Source: Candidatus Rubrivivax defluviihabitans (GTDB lineage: Bacteria > Pseudomonadota > Gammaproteobacteria > Burkholderiales > Burkholderiaceae_C). Taken from it: a DNA stretch of 64,000 nucleotides. Under the pieces are notes generated by a model, which was not told the origin of the DNA, made no database searches, and worked only from the letters and a program-made list of their open reading frames with translations. A program made the translations under genes and the position numbers. Shown in pieces: positions 17,642 to 27,890 of this stretch (position 1 is the stretch's first letter; each line of letters opens with the position of its first letter). Location of the stretch: assembly GCA_016709385.1 (NCBI GenBank), contig JADJMW010000002.1, positions 372,001 to 436,000 of the forward strand, in the 5' to 3' direction.

Positions 17642-19711
17642 ATGCCCAGCCCGCCGCCCGCGCCCGCGGCCCCCAAGCCCCCACACGACAAGCTCTCGGC
17701 GCCCGCCCGCGCGCTGCGCAAGCTGGGCCTGGCGCGCGATATCGACCTGGCGCTGCACCTGCCCATGCGCTACGTGGACGAGACGTGCCTCACGCCCATC
17801 GGCAGCCTGCGCGACGGCGATACGGCGCAGGTGCAGGGCACGGTCGTCGAATGCCGCGTGGAGACGCGCACGCGGCGCCAGCTCGTGGTGCGGCTGGCCG
17901 ACGACAGCGGCGAGATCGTGCTGCGCCTGCTGCACTTCTACCCGTCGAACCAGAAGACGCTGGCCGTGGGCCAGCGCGTGCGCGCCCGCGGCGAGGTGCG
18001 CGGCGGCTTCTTCGGCCGCGAGATGGTGCACCCGGAATTCCGCGCCGTCACCGCCGAGACCGCACTGCCGCAGGCGCTGACGCCGGTCTACCCGAGCAGC
18101 GCGCAACTGCCGCAGTCCTATCTGCGCAAGGCCGTGGCCTCGGCACTGGGGCGGGCGCCGCTGGGCGAGCTGCTGCCGGCCGACTTGCTGCCCGGTGGCC
18201 TGCCGACCTTGCGCGAGGCGTTGCAGTTCCTGCACCACCCCAGCCCGAACCTACCTCTGGCCACGCTGGAAGACCACAGCCACCCGGCCTGGCAGCGGCT
18301 GAAGTTCGAGGAACTGCTGGCGCAGCAGCTCTCGCAGGCCCAGGCGCAGGCCGCTCGCGCCACGCTGGCCGCTCCGGTGCTGGCGCCGCGCGACGGCGGC
18401 CTGGCCGCGCAGCTGTTGGCCGCGCTGCCTTTCGACCTGACCGCCGCTCAGCAGCGCGTGACGGCCGAGATCCGTGCCGACCTGGAGCGACCACAGCCCA
18501 TGCACCGGCTGCTGCAGGGCGACGTGGGCTCGGGCAAGACGGTGGTGGCCGCGCTGGCCGCCGCCACGGCCATGGATGCCGGCTGGCAATGCGCGCTGAT
18601 GGCGCCCACCGAGATCCTGGCCGAGCAGCATTTCCGCAAGCTGGTGCAGTGGCTGGAACCGCTGGGTGTGCAGGTGGCGTGGCTCACCGGCGGCCGCAAG
18701 GGCAAGGCCCGCCAGTCGATGGTCGAAAGCGTGGCCTCGGGCGCAGCCAGGCTGGTGGTGGGCACGCACGCCGTCATCCAGCACGACGTGGCCTTTGCGC
18801 GGCTGGGGCTGGCCATCGTCGACGAGCAGCACCGCTTCGGCGTGGCGCAGCGGCTGGCGCTGCGGCAGAAACTGGAGGAACAGGCGCTGGAGCCGCACCT
18901 GCTCATGATGAGCGCCACGCCGATCCCGCGCACCCTGGCCATGAGCTACTTCGCCGACCTCGACGTGAGCACCATCGACGAGTTGCCGCCCGGCCGCACG
19001 CCCATCGTCACCAAGGTCTTCGCCGACAACCGGCGCGAACAGGTGGTGGCGCGCATCCGCGACGAGGTGGCGCGGGGCAAACAGGTCTACTGGGTGTGCC
19101 CGCTGGTCGAGGAGAGCGAGCACCTGGACCTGCAGAACGCCACCGCCACCCACGCCGAACTCGGCGCCGCCCTGCCCGGCGCCAGTGTTGGCCTGCTGCA
19201 CGGCCGAATGGCCGCGGCGGAAAAGGCCGCGGTGATGCAGCACTTCACCGGCGGGCAGATGCAGCTGCTGGTGGCCACCACCGTCATCGAGGTGGGCGTG
19301 GACGTGCCCAACGCCAGCCTGATGGTGATCGAGCACGCGGAGCGCTTCGGCCTGGCGCAGCTGCACCAGTTGCGCGGCCGCGTCGGGCGCGGCGAAGTCG
19401 CCAGCGTGTGCGTGCTGCTGTATACGCCGCCGCTTTCCGCAACGGCCAAGGCGCGGCTGAAGGCCATGGCCGAGACGAACGACGGCTTCGAGATCGCACG
19501 CCGTGACCTGGACATCCGCGGCCCCGGCGAATTCATGGGCGCGCGCCAGAGCGGCGACGCCTTGCTGCGCTTTGCCGACCTGCAGACCGACGGCGCGCTG
19601 CTGCAGCACGCCCGCGCGGTGGCGCCGAAGTTGCTGCGTGAACATGCGCAGGCTGCGGCGGCGCATGTGCAGCGCTGGCTGGCCGGCCGCGCCGAGTTCC
19701 TGAAGGCCTGA
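17642..19711 (+). CDS. recG: ATP-dependent DNA helicase RecG
   Basis: A 689-residue superfamily 2 helicase that remodels stalled forks and Holliday junctions. The wedge OB-domain spans roughly residues 60-150; the motor begins with the Walker A LLQGDVGSGKTVVAAL, the Walker B IVDEQHRFGV, MMSATPIPRTLAM and ends with VIEVGVDVPNAS and QLHQLRGRVGRG. The tail GPGEFMGARQSG is typical. CAAAAT ends 6 nt before the chosen ATG. It is followed after 56 bp by oxyR, the usual Burkholderiales order. Confidence 0.97.
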   Translation: MPSPPPAPAAPKPPHDKLSAPARALRKLGLARDIDLALHLPMRYVDETCLTPIGSLRDGDTAQVQGTVVECRVETRTRRQLVVRLADDSGEIVLRLLHFYPSNQKTLAVGQRVRARGEVRGGFFGREMVHPEFRAVTAETALPQALTPVYPSSAQLPQSYLRKAVASALGRAPLGELLPADLLPGGLPTLREALQFLHHPSPNLPLATLEDHSHPAWQRLKFEELLAQQLSQAQAQAARATLAAPVLAPRDGGLAAQLLAALPFDLTAAQQRVTAEIRADLERPQPMHRLLQGDVGSGKTVVAALAAATAMDAGWQCALMAPTEILAEQHFRKLVQWLEPLGVQVAWLTGGRKGKARQSMVESVASGAARLVVGTHAVIQHDVAFARLGLAIVDEQHRFGVAQRLALRQKLEEQALEPHLLMMSATPIPRTLAMSYFADLDVSTIDELPPGRTPIVTKVFADNRREQVVARIRDEVARGKQVYWVCPLVEESEHLDLQNATATHAELGAALPGASVGLLHGRMAAAEKAAVMQHFTGGQMQLLVATTVIEVGVDVPNASLMVIEHAERFGLAQLHQLRGRVGRGEVASVCVLLYTPPLSATAKARLKAMAETNDGFEIARRDLDIRGPGEFMGARQSGDALLRFADLQTDGALLQHARAVAPKLLREHAQAAAAHVQRWLAGRAEFLKA

Positions 19712-19767
19712 CGGACGCGCCAGCAGCCCGGCAGCGGCCCGCCCGCCGACTTCGCCACAATCGCGCC

Positions 19768-20691
19768 ATGACCCTGACCGAGCTCAAGTACATCGTCGCG
19801 GTGGCCCGGGAGAAGCATTTCGGCCGTGCCGCCGAAGCCTGCTTCGTTTCCCAGCCCACGCTCAGCGTGGCCATCAAGAAGCTGGAGGAAGAGCTCGACG
19901 TGAAGATCTTCGAACGTGGCACCAGCGAGGTGAGCGTCACGGCGCTGGGCGAGCAGATCGTGCGCCAGGCGCAGCAGGTCATCGAACAGGCGGCGGCCAT
20001 CAAGGAGATCGCCAAGCGCGGCAAGGACCCGGTGAGCGGGCCGCTGCGGCTGGGCATCATCTACACCATCGGCCCCTACCTGCTGCCCGACCTGGTGCGC
20101 CAGGCCATCGAGCGCGTGCCGCAGATGCCGCTGATGCTGCAGGAGAACTTCACCGTCAAGTTGCTGGAGATGCTGCGCACGGGGGAGCTGGACTGCGCCA
20201 TCATGGCCGAGCCCTTTCCCGACACCGGGCTGGCCGTGGCGCCGCTGTACGACGAGCCTTTCATGGCCGCCGTGCCCACCGGCCACGCGCTGGCCAGGCG
20301 CAAGCACATCAGTGCCGAAGAACTGAAGCAGGAAACCATGCTGCTGCTGGGCACCGGCCACTGCTTCCGCGACCACGTGCTCGAGGTCTGCCCCGAATAC
20401 GCGCGCTTCGCCAGCGACGCCGAGGGCATCCGCAAGAGTTTCGAGGGCAGTTCGCTGGAGACGATCAAGTACATGGTGGCGTCTGGCATGGGTGTCACGG
20501 TGGTGCCGCAGTTGAGCGTGCCCCGGGAGGCGCAGCCGCACATCAAGTACATCAAGTTCAGTGCGCCGGTGCCCACGCGCCGCGTGGTGCTGGCCTGGCG
20601 CCGCACCTTCCCGCGCTACGAGGCCATCGCGGCGCTGCGCAACTGCGTCTATGCCTGCGAACTGCCCGGGGTGAAGCGGCTGACGGCTTGA
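19768..20691 (+). CDS. oxyR: Hydrogen-peroxide sensing LysR regulator OxyR
   Basis: A 307-residue LysR-type activator. Residues 1-60 are the helix-turn-helix (MTLTELKYIVAVAREKHFGRA, SQPTLSVAIKKLEEEL). The redox pair is exactly where E. coli OxyR has it: C199 and C208 in GHCFRDHVLEVC, so disulfide-based peroxide sensing is expected. CACAAT (19756-19761) ends 6 nt before the ATG, indicating leaderless expression. The dps gene 165 bp downstream is a classical OxyR target, and its upstream region contains LysR-type inverted repeats. Confidence 0.96.
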   Translation: MTLTELKYIVAVAREKHFGRAAEACFVSQPTLSVAIKKLEEELDVKIFERGTSEVSVTALGEQIVRQAQQVIEQAAAIKEIAKRGKDPVSGPLRLGIIYTIGPYLLPDLVRQAIERVPQMPLMLQENFTVKLLEMLRTGELDCAIMAEPFPDTGLAVAPLYDEPFMAAVPTGHALARRKHISAEELKQETMLLLGTGHCFRDHVLEVCPEYARFASDAEGIRKSFEGSSLETIKYMVASGMGVTVVPQLSVPREAQPHIKYIKFSAPVPTRRVVLAWRRTFPRYEAIAALRNCVYACELPGVKRLTA

Positions 20692-20732
20692 ACGAGCGCA
20701 GGGGCGGGCCGATCGTTGCGAGCTATCGTCGA

Positions 20733-20777
20733 ATTGAGGCTACTCAATTTCCCATTTCGATAGCGATCTTCTAATAT
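20733..20777 (+). promoter_or_regulatory. Candidate OxyR-type operator and promoter of dps
   Basis: The stretch holds the perfect inverted repeat ATTGAG-GCTA-CTCAAT (20733-20748), then ATAG-N7-CTAA (20760-20774), which matches one OxyR half-site pattern (ATAG-N7-CTAT) in 7 of 8 positions. TAATAT (20772-20777) is a good -10. The repeat lies just upstream of the expected -35, the usual place for LysR activators. This AT-rich patch stands out from the G+C-rich surroundings. OxyR binding is inferred from position next to oxyR. Confidence 0.45.
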
Positions 20778-20855
20778 CTCCGCATCCCCGGTACCGGCAG
20801 TTCGACGGGCCGGCGCCGGGAACGGTTCCTCGATCACGCAGACAAGGAGAAGACC

Positions 20856-21359
20856 ATGGCCAAGAGCAAGACCGCCAGCCGAGCGCCGGCCATCCATATC
20901 GGCATCGCCGAGAAGGACCGCGCCGCCATCACCGAAGGCCTGGGCCGGCTGCTGGCCGACACCTACACGCTGTACCTGACCACGCACAATTTCCACTGGA
21001 ACGTGACCGGGCCCATGTTCAATACGCTGCACGCGATGTTCATGGCCCAGTACACCGAATTGTGGAATGCGGTCGATCCCATCGCCGAGCGCATCCGCAG
21101 TCTGGGCCACACGGCACCCGGGTCGTACGCGCAATTCGGCAAGCTCGCTTCGCTGAAGGACGCGCCGGCGGTGCCGCCCAAGGCGCTGGAGATGGTGCGC
21201 ATCCTGGTCGACGGCCATGAAGCCGTGGCGCGCACCGCGCGCAGCATCTTCCCGCTGGCCGACAAGGCCGGCGACGAACCCACCGCCGACCTGCTGACCC
21301 AGCGCCTGACGGTGCACGAGCAGACGGCCTGGATGCTGCGTTCGCTGCTCGAGGAGTGA
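20856..21359 (+). CDS. dps: DNA-binding ferritin-like protein Dps
   Basis: A 167-residue four-helix Dps that oxidises and stores iron and shields DNA under stress. The ferroxidase ligands are in THNFHWNVTGPMFNTLH and the following YTELWNAVDPIAERI (His, Asp, Glu). The N-terminus is short and lysine/arginine-containing (MAKSKTASRAP), compatible with DNA binding. A strong AAGGAGAAG ribosome site precedes the ATG. It lies just after oxyR, and a candidate LysR-type operator lies upstream. Confidence 0.95.
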   Translation: MAKSKTASRAPAIHIGIAEKDRAAITEGLGRLLADTYTLYLTTHNFHWNVTGPMFNTLHAMFMAQYTELWNAVDPIAERIRSLGHTAPGSYAQFGKLASLKDAPAVPPKALEMVRILVDGHEAVARTARSIFPLADKAGDEPTADLLTQRLTVHEQTAWMLRSLLEE

Positions 21360-21413
21360 GGTCGATGCCACGCCGGCTCGGCCGGCCGCCCGGTCTGGGC
21401 GTTGGCGTCTTGC

Positions 21414-21962
21414 TCAGCGTGCCAGGCCGCTGAGGTCGATCTCGCCGCTGGTGCCGAAGCCCGTGCCGCCCAGGCCCGCGCCCCCCAGCTTGCCGCGCAG
21501 TTCGTAGGCCACGCGCTCGACACGGTTGCCCGCCTCGGCCTGGCGCACCAGGTCGAGCACCTGGCGGGCGATGGTGAAGCCCGAGACCGAGACCGGCACC
21601 TCGAGCACGGCCTCGCCATAGGCCGGAATCTGGCCTGCCAGCGGCGCCACGCCGCTGGCGAAGCGCTGGCCGCGCAGGTCCAGTTCCAGCGAAACGCCTT
21701 CGTAGGTCAGCGGCTGCGAATTCGGGTTCTGCACCCGCAGCTTGGCCAGGAAGCGCAGCTCCAGGCCTTCGCCGGGCAGGCTCTTCAACCCCGCCAGGTC
21801 GACCCGCGGCGGATCGCCGAAGGCCACGCTGCTGCAGGCCCCGAGCGCCAGGGGCGCCAGCGGCAGCCAGGCCAGCGCGAGCCAATGCCGGCGGGCCGGG
21901 TCGAGGGGGGATCCGGGCGTGGCGTGGCGCTCGGCGGCCAGCGGGTGGGCAGGACGGGGCAT
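21414..21962 (-). CDS. LEA type 2 / WHy-domain lipoprotein
   Basis: A 182-residue protein. After an N-terminal extension the hydrophobic run LALAWLPLAPLALGAC ends in a lipobox-like LGAC near residue 43, so lipoprotein export is likely; the true start may be later than the ATG used. The mature part, RFLAKLRVQNPNSQPLTYEGVSLELDLRG, with QIPAYGEAVLEVPVSVSG, is the WHy/LEA-2 domain, also found in desiccation-related plant proteins. In bacteria it is an envelope protein of unknown stress role. It is convergent with dps and divergent from prfC. Confidence 0.78.
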   Translation of the reverse strand: MPRPAHPLAAERHATPGSPLDPARRHWLALAWLPLAPLALGACSSVAFGDPPRVDLAGLKSLPGEGLELRFLAKLRVQNPNSQPLTYEGVSLELDLRGQRFASGVAPLAGQIPAYGEAVLEVPVSVSGFTIARQVLDLVRQAEAGNRVERVAYELRGKLGGAGLGGTGFGTSGEIDLSGLAR

Positions 21963-22040
21963 GGGGTCTCCGGCGTGGGCGGCAAGAAGGGGTCAACGAT
22001 AATCCCATGTCTGCCTCACGCCCACGCGGGCCACCCCAAC

Positions 22041-23669
<1,629 letters not shown>

Positions 23670-23712
23670 GTCAAGGACTGGTAATATTTGTCTTATTACT
23701 TGGAGCCCGACC

Positions 23713-23970
23713 ATGACCATGACCGTCAAGCTCGACCCCGTGCTGGAGCAGCGCCTGCGTCAGCACAGCGCCGCACTCGGACGGCCGGCCAGCGAGCTGA
23801 TCCGCGAGGCGCTGGTCGCCTATCTCGACCAGACCGCCAAGGCAGCACCCTCGGCCTACGCCCTGGGCAGCGACCTTTTCGGGCGCTTCAGCGGCCCGGC
23901 CGATCTGGCCACGGGCCGCAAGACGGCGCTGGCCGATGTCTGGGGTGGCAAGATCGCCAGGCCGGGCTGA
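23713..23970 (+). CDS. Ribbon-helix-helix antitoxin of a PIN toxin module
   Basis: An 85-residue protein with an N-terminal ribbon-helix-helix fold: TMTVKLDPVLEQRLRQHSAALGRPASELIREALVAYL has the beta strand and two helices of CopG-type repressors. The C-terminal 35 residues would wrap the toxin. A GGAG ribosome site precedes the first ATG; a second ATG six bases later is equally possible. The PIN gene starts 6 bp downstream. The AT-rich stretch TAATATTTGTCTTATTA (23681-23697) just upstream probably contains the promoter and operator. Confidence 0.82.
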   Translation: MTMTVKLDPVLEQRLRQHSAALGRPASELIREALVAYLDQTAKAAPSAYALGSDLFGRFSGPADLATGRKTALADVWGGKIARPG

Positions 23971-23976
23971 GGTCCC

Positions 23977-24453
23977 ATGGCCACCCCAGTGCGGGCGCGG
24001 GAGCCGTCACCCCGGTTTCTTGCCGTCGGCCGCGTGCTGGCCGACAGCGGGCCGCTGCTGGCGCTGTTCAACGCCGCCGACCACTGGCACGCCCGCGTGC
24101 TGGCGTGGCTGAAGGAGCATCCCCAGGTGCAGCTCTTCACCACCTGGCCGGTCGCCACCGAGGTCTGCGCGCTGCTCGCGCGCCGCGTCGGCAACCCGGC
24201 CGCTCTGGACTTCCTACGCTGGGCACAGCGCGGCGCCGTTCGCTTCGACCTGCCCGACGCCGGCTCGCTGGCAGAGGTGCTGGCTATCAGCGAGCGCTTC
24301 CGCGACCTGCCCTTCGACCTGGCCGATGCCTCGGTGGCCGAGGCCGCTTCGCGCCTGCGCATCCGCCATGTGCTGACCCTCGACGCCGACTTCGACATCT
24401 ACCGAGACAAGGCCGGCCGGGCCTTGGTCAACGTGCTGCGGCAGGCGACCTGA
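23977..24453 (+). CDS. PIN-domain toxin (VapC-like ribonuclease)
   Basis: A 158-residue PIN-domain protein. The acidic metal-binding residues are in place: D23 in LADSGPLLALF, E62 in WPVATEVCALL, D in FDLADASVAEAA and LTLDADFDIY near the end. VapC toxins cut tRNA or rRNA at specific sites; the target here is unknown. An N-terminal extension of about 18 residues precedes the usual start, so a later start is possible. It follows the RHH antitoxin by 6 bp and the pair lies between prfC and ubiA. Confidence 0.83.
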   Translation: MATPVRAREPSPRFLAVGRVLADSGPLLALFNAADHWHARVLAWLKEHPQVQLFTTWPVATEVCALLARRVGNPAALDFLRWAQRGAVRFDLPDAGSLAEVLAISERFRDLPFDLADASVAEAASRLRIRHVLTLDADFDIYRDKAGRALVNVLRQAT

Positions 24454-24529
24454 CAACAGGCTCGGCCGCAAGCTCGACGCCGGTCCGAACCACGGCTGGA
24501 CCGGGCCGCCGACTGCGGATAATCCAAAC

Positions 24530-25438
24530 GTGTCCACGCTGCCCCTGCCGCGCTCGCGCTTGGCGCTCTATCTCGACCTGATCCGCTGGGACCGCCCCGC
24601 GGGCTGGCTGCTGCTGCTGTGGCCCACGCTCAGCGCGCTGTGGATCGCCGCCGACGGCTGGCCGGGCTGGCACCTGCTGGCGGTGTTCGTGCTGGGCACC
24701 ATCCTCATGCGCAGCGCCGGCTGCTGCGTCAACGACGTCGCCGACAAGGAATTCGACCGCCACGTGAAGCGCACCGCGCGCCGCCCGGTGACCAGCGGCC
24801 TGGTCTCGGTGCGTGAAGCACTGACGGTCGGCGCACTGCTGGCGCTGGCCGCCTTCGGCCTGGTGCTGACCACCGCGCCGCCCGCCATCCTGCTGTCGTT
24901 CAGCGCCCTCGTGGTGACGCTGGCCTACCCCTACGCCAAGCGCGGCTTCGGCATGCCGCAGGCGGTGCTGGGCGTGGCCTTCAGCTTCGGCATTCCCATG
25001 GCCTTCGCCGCCACGCTGGGTGGCGCCGACTGGAGCCTGGCCGCCATCCAGGCCGCCGTGCCGCCGCACGCCTGGGCGCTGCTGCTGGGCAACCTGTTCT
25101 GGGTGCTGGCCTACGACACCGAATACGCCATGGTCGACCGCGACGACGACCTGAAGGTGGGCATGAAGACCTCGGCCATCACGCTGGGCCGCTGGGACGT
25201 GGCCGCGGTGATGGGCTTTTATGCCATCTACCTCGCCAGCTGGGCGGCACTCGGCCTGTCGCTCGGCCTGGGCCGCCCCTACCTGATCGGCATCGCCGCC
25301 GCCGCCGCACAGGCCGGTTGGCACTACACGCTGATCAAGGACCGCACACGCGAGGGCTGTTTCAAGGCCTTCCGGCTCAACCACTGGGTGGGGTTTGCCG
25401 TCTTCTGCGGCGTGGCGGCCGACCTGGCGCTGCGCTGA
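24530..25438 (+). CDS. ubiA: 4-hydroxybenzoate polyprenyltransferase
   Basis: A 302-residue membrane enzyme that joins the polyprenyl tail to 4-hydroxybenzoate in ubiquinone synthesis. The two magnesium-pyrophosphate motifs are NDVADKEFDRH (near residue 68) and DTEYAMVDRDDDLKVGMKT (near residue 195); eight or nine hydrophobic helices surround them. The GTG start gives MSTLPLPRSRLALYLDLIRWDRP; GATAAT (24518-24523) ends 6 nt upstream, so a leaderless GTG start is likely. It is convergent with proC. Confidence 0.95.
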   Translation: MSTLPLPRSRLALYLDLIRWDRPAGWLLLLWPTLSALWIAADGWPGWHLLAVFVLGTILMRSAGCCVNDVADKEFDRHVKRTARRPVTSGLVSVREALTVGALLALAAFGLVLTTAPPAILLSFSALVVTLAYPYAKRGFGMPQAVLGVAFSFGIPMAFAATLGGADWSLAAIQAAVPPHAWALLLGNLFWVLAYDTEYAMVDRDDDLKVGMKTSAITLGRWDVAAVMGFYAIYLASWAALGLSLGLGRPYLIGIAAAAAQAGWHYTLIKDRTREGCFKAFRLNHWVGFAVFCGVAADLALR

Positions 25439-25456
25439 CCGCGGCGCTGTACGGCG

Positions 25457-26275
25457 CTATACCGAGCCGAATTCGTCGCCCAGTTCACGCGCCCGTTCGC
25501 GCGCGGCATGCAAGGCGCGAACGAATGCCGCCTTCACGTCGGCTTCCTCCAGCGCCGTGATCGCAGCATGCGTGGTGCCGCCCTTGGAGGTGACCTGTGC
25601 CCGCAGTGTCTCGGGCGACTCCTTCGAAGCCGCCGCCAGCGCTGTGGCGCCATCGAAAGTCGCCAGCGCCAGTTGCCGACCCTGCGCCGCCGTCAGGCCC
25701 ATCTCGGCGGCGGCCTGCATCATGGCCTCGACGAAATAGAACACATACGCCGGGCCCGAACCCGACAACGCCGTCACCGCGTCGAGGTCGCTCTCCTGCG
25801 CCACCCACAGCGTGGTGCCGGTGGGAGCGAACAGGCTTTCGGCGCCGGCACGTTCCTCGGCCGTCACCGCTGGGCGCGCAAAGAGCCCCGCGATGCCGCG
25901 GCCGATGAGCGCCGGCGTATTGGGCATGGCGCGCACGACACGCTGGCTGCTGCTGGCGCGCACCAGCTCGTCGCTGCGGATGCCAGCCATCACGCTGACC
26001 TGCAGCGCGCGGCCGATGAAGGGTGCACAGGGCGCCGCGGCGGCCGCGAAGAGCTGGGGCTTCACGGCCCACACCACGGTGTCCGCCACGGCCAGCCGTT
26101 CGTCGGCCGCAGCCAGCGGCTGCAGGCCCCATGCCTGCGCCAGTCGTTCGCGCTGTGCCGGCAACGGCTCCACGACCAGGATGGAGGCTGCCGCCCGCCC
26201 GGCGCGCCGCAGCCCGCCGATCAGCGCGCCGGCCATGTTGCCGCCGCCGATGAATGCAATCGTCGAGTCCGTCAT
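25457..26275 (-). CDS. proC: Pyrroline-5-carboxylate reductase
   Basis: A 272-residue enzyme for the last step of proline synthesis, reducing pyrroline-5-carboxylate with NAD(P)H. The Rossmann signature is AFIGGGNMAGALIGGL and the C-terminal signature region is ALSGSGPAYVFYFVEAMMQAA, continuing to SKGGTTHAAITALEE. The ATG giving MTDSTIAF was selected because TACACT lies 7 nt upstream on the minus strand (26283-26288) and the Rossmann strand begins at once. An upstream GTG in frame would add eight residues. Confidence 0.96.
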   Translation of the reverse strand: MTDSTIAFIGGGNMAGALIGGLRRAGRAAASILVVEPLPAQRERLAQAWGLQPLAAADERLAVADTVVWAVKPQLFAAAAAPCAPFIGRALQVSVMAGIRSDELVRASSSQRVVRAMPNTPALIGRGIAGLFARPAVTAEERAGAESLFAPTGTTLWVAQESDLDAVTALSGSGPAYVFYFVEAMMQAAAEMGLTAAQGRQLALATFDGATALAAASKESPETLRAQVTSKGGTTHAAITALEEADVKAAFVRALHAARERARELGDEFGSV

Positions 26276-26499
26276 CGCCGGCAGTGTAGCCACGCGCACG
26301 ATGACGTCGCCGCACCGCCCTCATTCAATGGCCGCAAAGCACGCAAACGACGCATGGAACGCCCTATACCGGCGAACCCCGCGCGCACTTACAGTGCAGG
26401 ACACGCGCAGTGGCGCCTGCACGGCCACCCCACGAGGGTGTCCCGTCGCGCGACGCCGACTCGGGCGCCACGCCGATCCCACCACAACGAGGAGACCCC

Positions 26500-27774
26500 A
26501 TGACCCAGTCGCTTTCATTCGTACACCCCACCGCCGACAGCCCCTGGGGAACCTACCTGATGCAGGTCGACCGCGTGGTGCCTTACCTGGGCCATCTGGC
26601 GCGCTGGGTCGAGACCCTGAAGCACCCCAAGCGCATGCTCATCGTCGACGTGCCGATCGAGATGGACGACGGCCGCGTGGCGCATTTCGAGGGCTTTCGC
26701 GTGCAGCACAACCTGAGCCGCGGTCCGGGCAAGGGCGGCGTGCGCTTCCACCCGGACGTGACGCTGGAAGAGGTCATGGCGCTGGCGGCCTGGATGAGCG
26801 TGAAGAACGCCGCCGTCAACCTGCCCTTCGGCGGTGCCAAGGGCGGCATCCGCTGCGACCCCAAGCTGCTGTCGAACAAGGAACTGGAGCGCATGACGCG
26901 GCGCTATACCAGCGAGATCGGCATCATCATCGGCCCGCAACGCGACATCCCGGCCCCCGACGTGAACACCAACCCGCAGATCATGGCGTGGATGATGGAC
27001 ACCTATTCCATGAATACCGGCTCCACCGCCACCGGCGTGGTCACCGGCAAGCCGGTCGACCTGGGCGGCTCGCTGGGCCGCGTGAAGGCCACCGGCCGCG
27101 GTGTCTTCGTCACCGGGCGCGAAGCGGCGCGGCGCCTCAACCTCGACCTGAACGGCGCGCGCGTCGCGGTGCAGGGTTTCGGCAACGTCGGCGCGGCGGC
27201 GGCCGAGCTTTTCAACCAGGCCGGCGGCAAGGTCGTCGCTGCGCAGGACCACACCGGCAGCATCTTCAACGGCCACGGCTTCGACATGGCCGACCTCATG
27301 GCCCATGTGAAGTCTGCCGGCGGCGTGGGCGGGTTCAAGGGCGGCGAAGCCATGAAGGCCGAGGAATTCTGGGACGTCGACTGCGACATCCTGATCCCGG
27401 CCGCGCTGGAAGGCCAGATCACCGCCGAGCGCGCGCGCCGCATCAAGGCGAAGCTGGTGCTCGAAGGCGCCAACGGCCCCACGGTGCCCTCGGCCGACGA
27501 CATCCTGGCCGAGCGCGGCGTGCTGGTGGTGCCAGACGTCATCTGCAACGCCGGCGGCGTGACGGTGAGCTATTTCGAGTGGGTGCAGGATTTCAGCAGC
27601 TTCTTCTGGACCGAGGACGAGATCAACGTGCGCCTGGACAAGATCATGATCGGCGCGCTCAAGCGCATCTGGGACACCGCCGACCGCCACACGATCACGC
27701 TGCGCACCGCCACCTTCGCGGTGGCCTGCGAGCGCATCCTGACCGCGCGCGCCGAGCGCGGGCTGTATCCCTGA
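26500..27774 (+). CDS. gdhA: Glutamate dehydrogenase (Glu/Leu/Phe/Val family)
   Basis: A 424-residue enzyme interconverting glutamate and 2-oxoglutarate plus ammonia. The substrate lysines are in SRGPGKGGVRFHPD and LPFGGAKGGIRCDP; the nucleotide-binding turn is VAVQGFGNVGAAAAELF; VICNAGGVTVSYFEWVQD is also diagnostic. Length and lack of insertions match the smaller, commonly NAD-dependent hexameric class rather than the enteric NADP enzyme. A strong GAGGAG ribosome site precedes the ATG, and TACAGT (26389-26394) could be the -10 element. Confidence 0.94.
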   Translation: MTQSLSFVHPTADSPWGTYLMQVDRVVPYLGHLARWVETLKHPKRMLIVDVPIEMDDGRVAHFEGFRVQHNLSRGPGKGGVRFHPDVTLEEVMALAAWMSVKNAAVNLPFGGAKGGIRCDPKLLSNKELERMTRRYTSEIGIIIGPQRDIPAPDVNTNPQIMAWMMDTYSMNTGSTATGVVTGKPVDLGGSLGRVKATGRGVFVTGREAARRLNLDLNGARVAVQGFGNVGAAAAELFNQAGGKVVAAQDHTGSIFNGHGFDMADLMAHVKSAGGVGGFKGGEAMKAEEFWDVDCDILIPAALEGQITAERARRIKAKLVLEGANGPTVPSADDILAERGVLVVPDVICNAGGVTVSYFEWVQDFSSFFWTEDEINVRLDKIMIGALKRIWDTADRHTITLRTATFAVACERILTARAERGLYP

Positions 27775-27811
27775 AGACCGGCCGCCGCGGCGCCAGCCGG
27801 GGCCGGGCGGC

Positions 27812-27867
27812 TAAATTCGGCACCGGCGACCGTGCTGCCGGGCCTGTTCCGGCCCGGCGCGGTCGCC
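27812..27867 (+). promoter_or_regulatory. Promoter with a 5'-terminal hairpin ahead of the thioredoxin gene
   Basis: TAAATT (27812-27817) is a plausible -10, placing transcription start near 27824. Immediately after it comes a two-part hairpin: outer stem GGCGACCG/CGGTCGCC (27825-27832 with 27860-27867) and inner stem GCCGGGCC/GGCCCGGC (27837-27844 with 27851-27858) around a 6-nt loop. It could stabilise or control the thioredoxin mRNA, or act as a terminator for gdhA, although no T-run follows. Confidence 0.45.
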
Positions 27868-27890
27868 TGCGTTTCAGGGGATCCCGCACC

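Noticed and set aside
21372..21386. GCCGGC-TCG-GCCGGC as the dps terminator
   Set aside because: Six base pairs with a 3-nt loop and no T-run; such short GC palindromes are frequent by chance at this composition.
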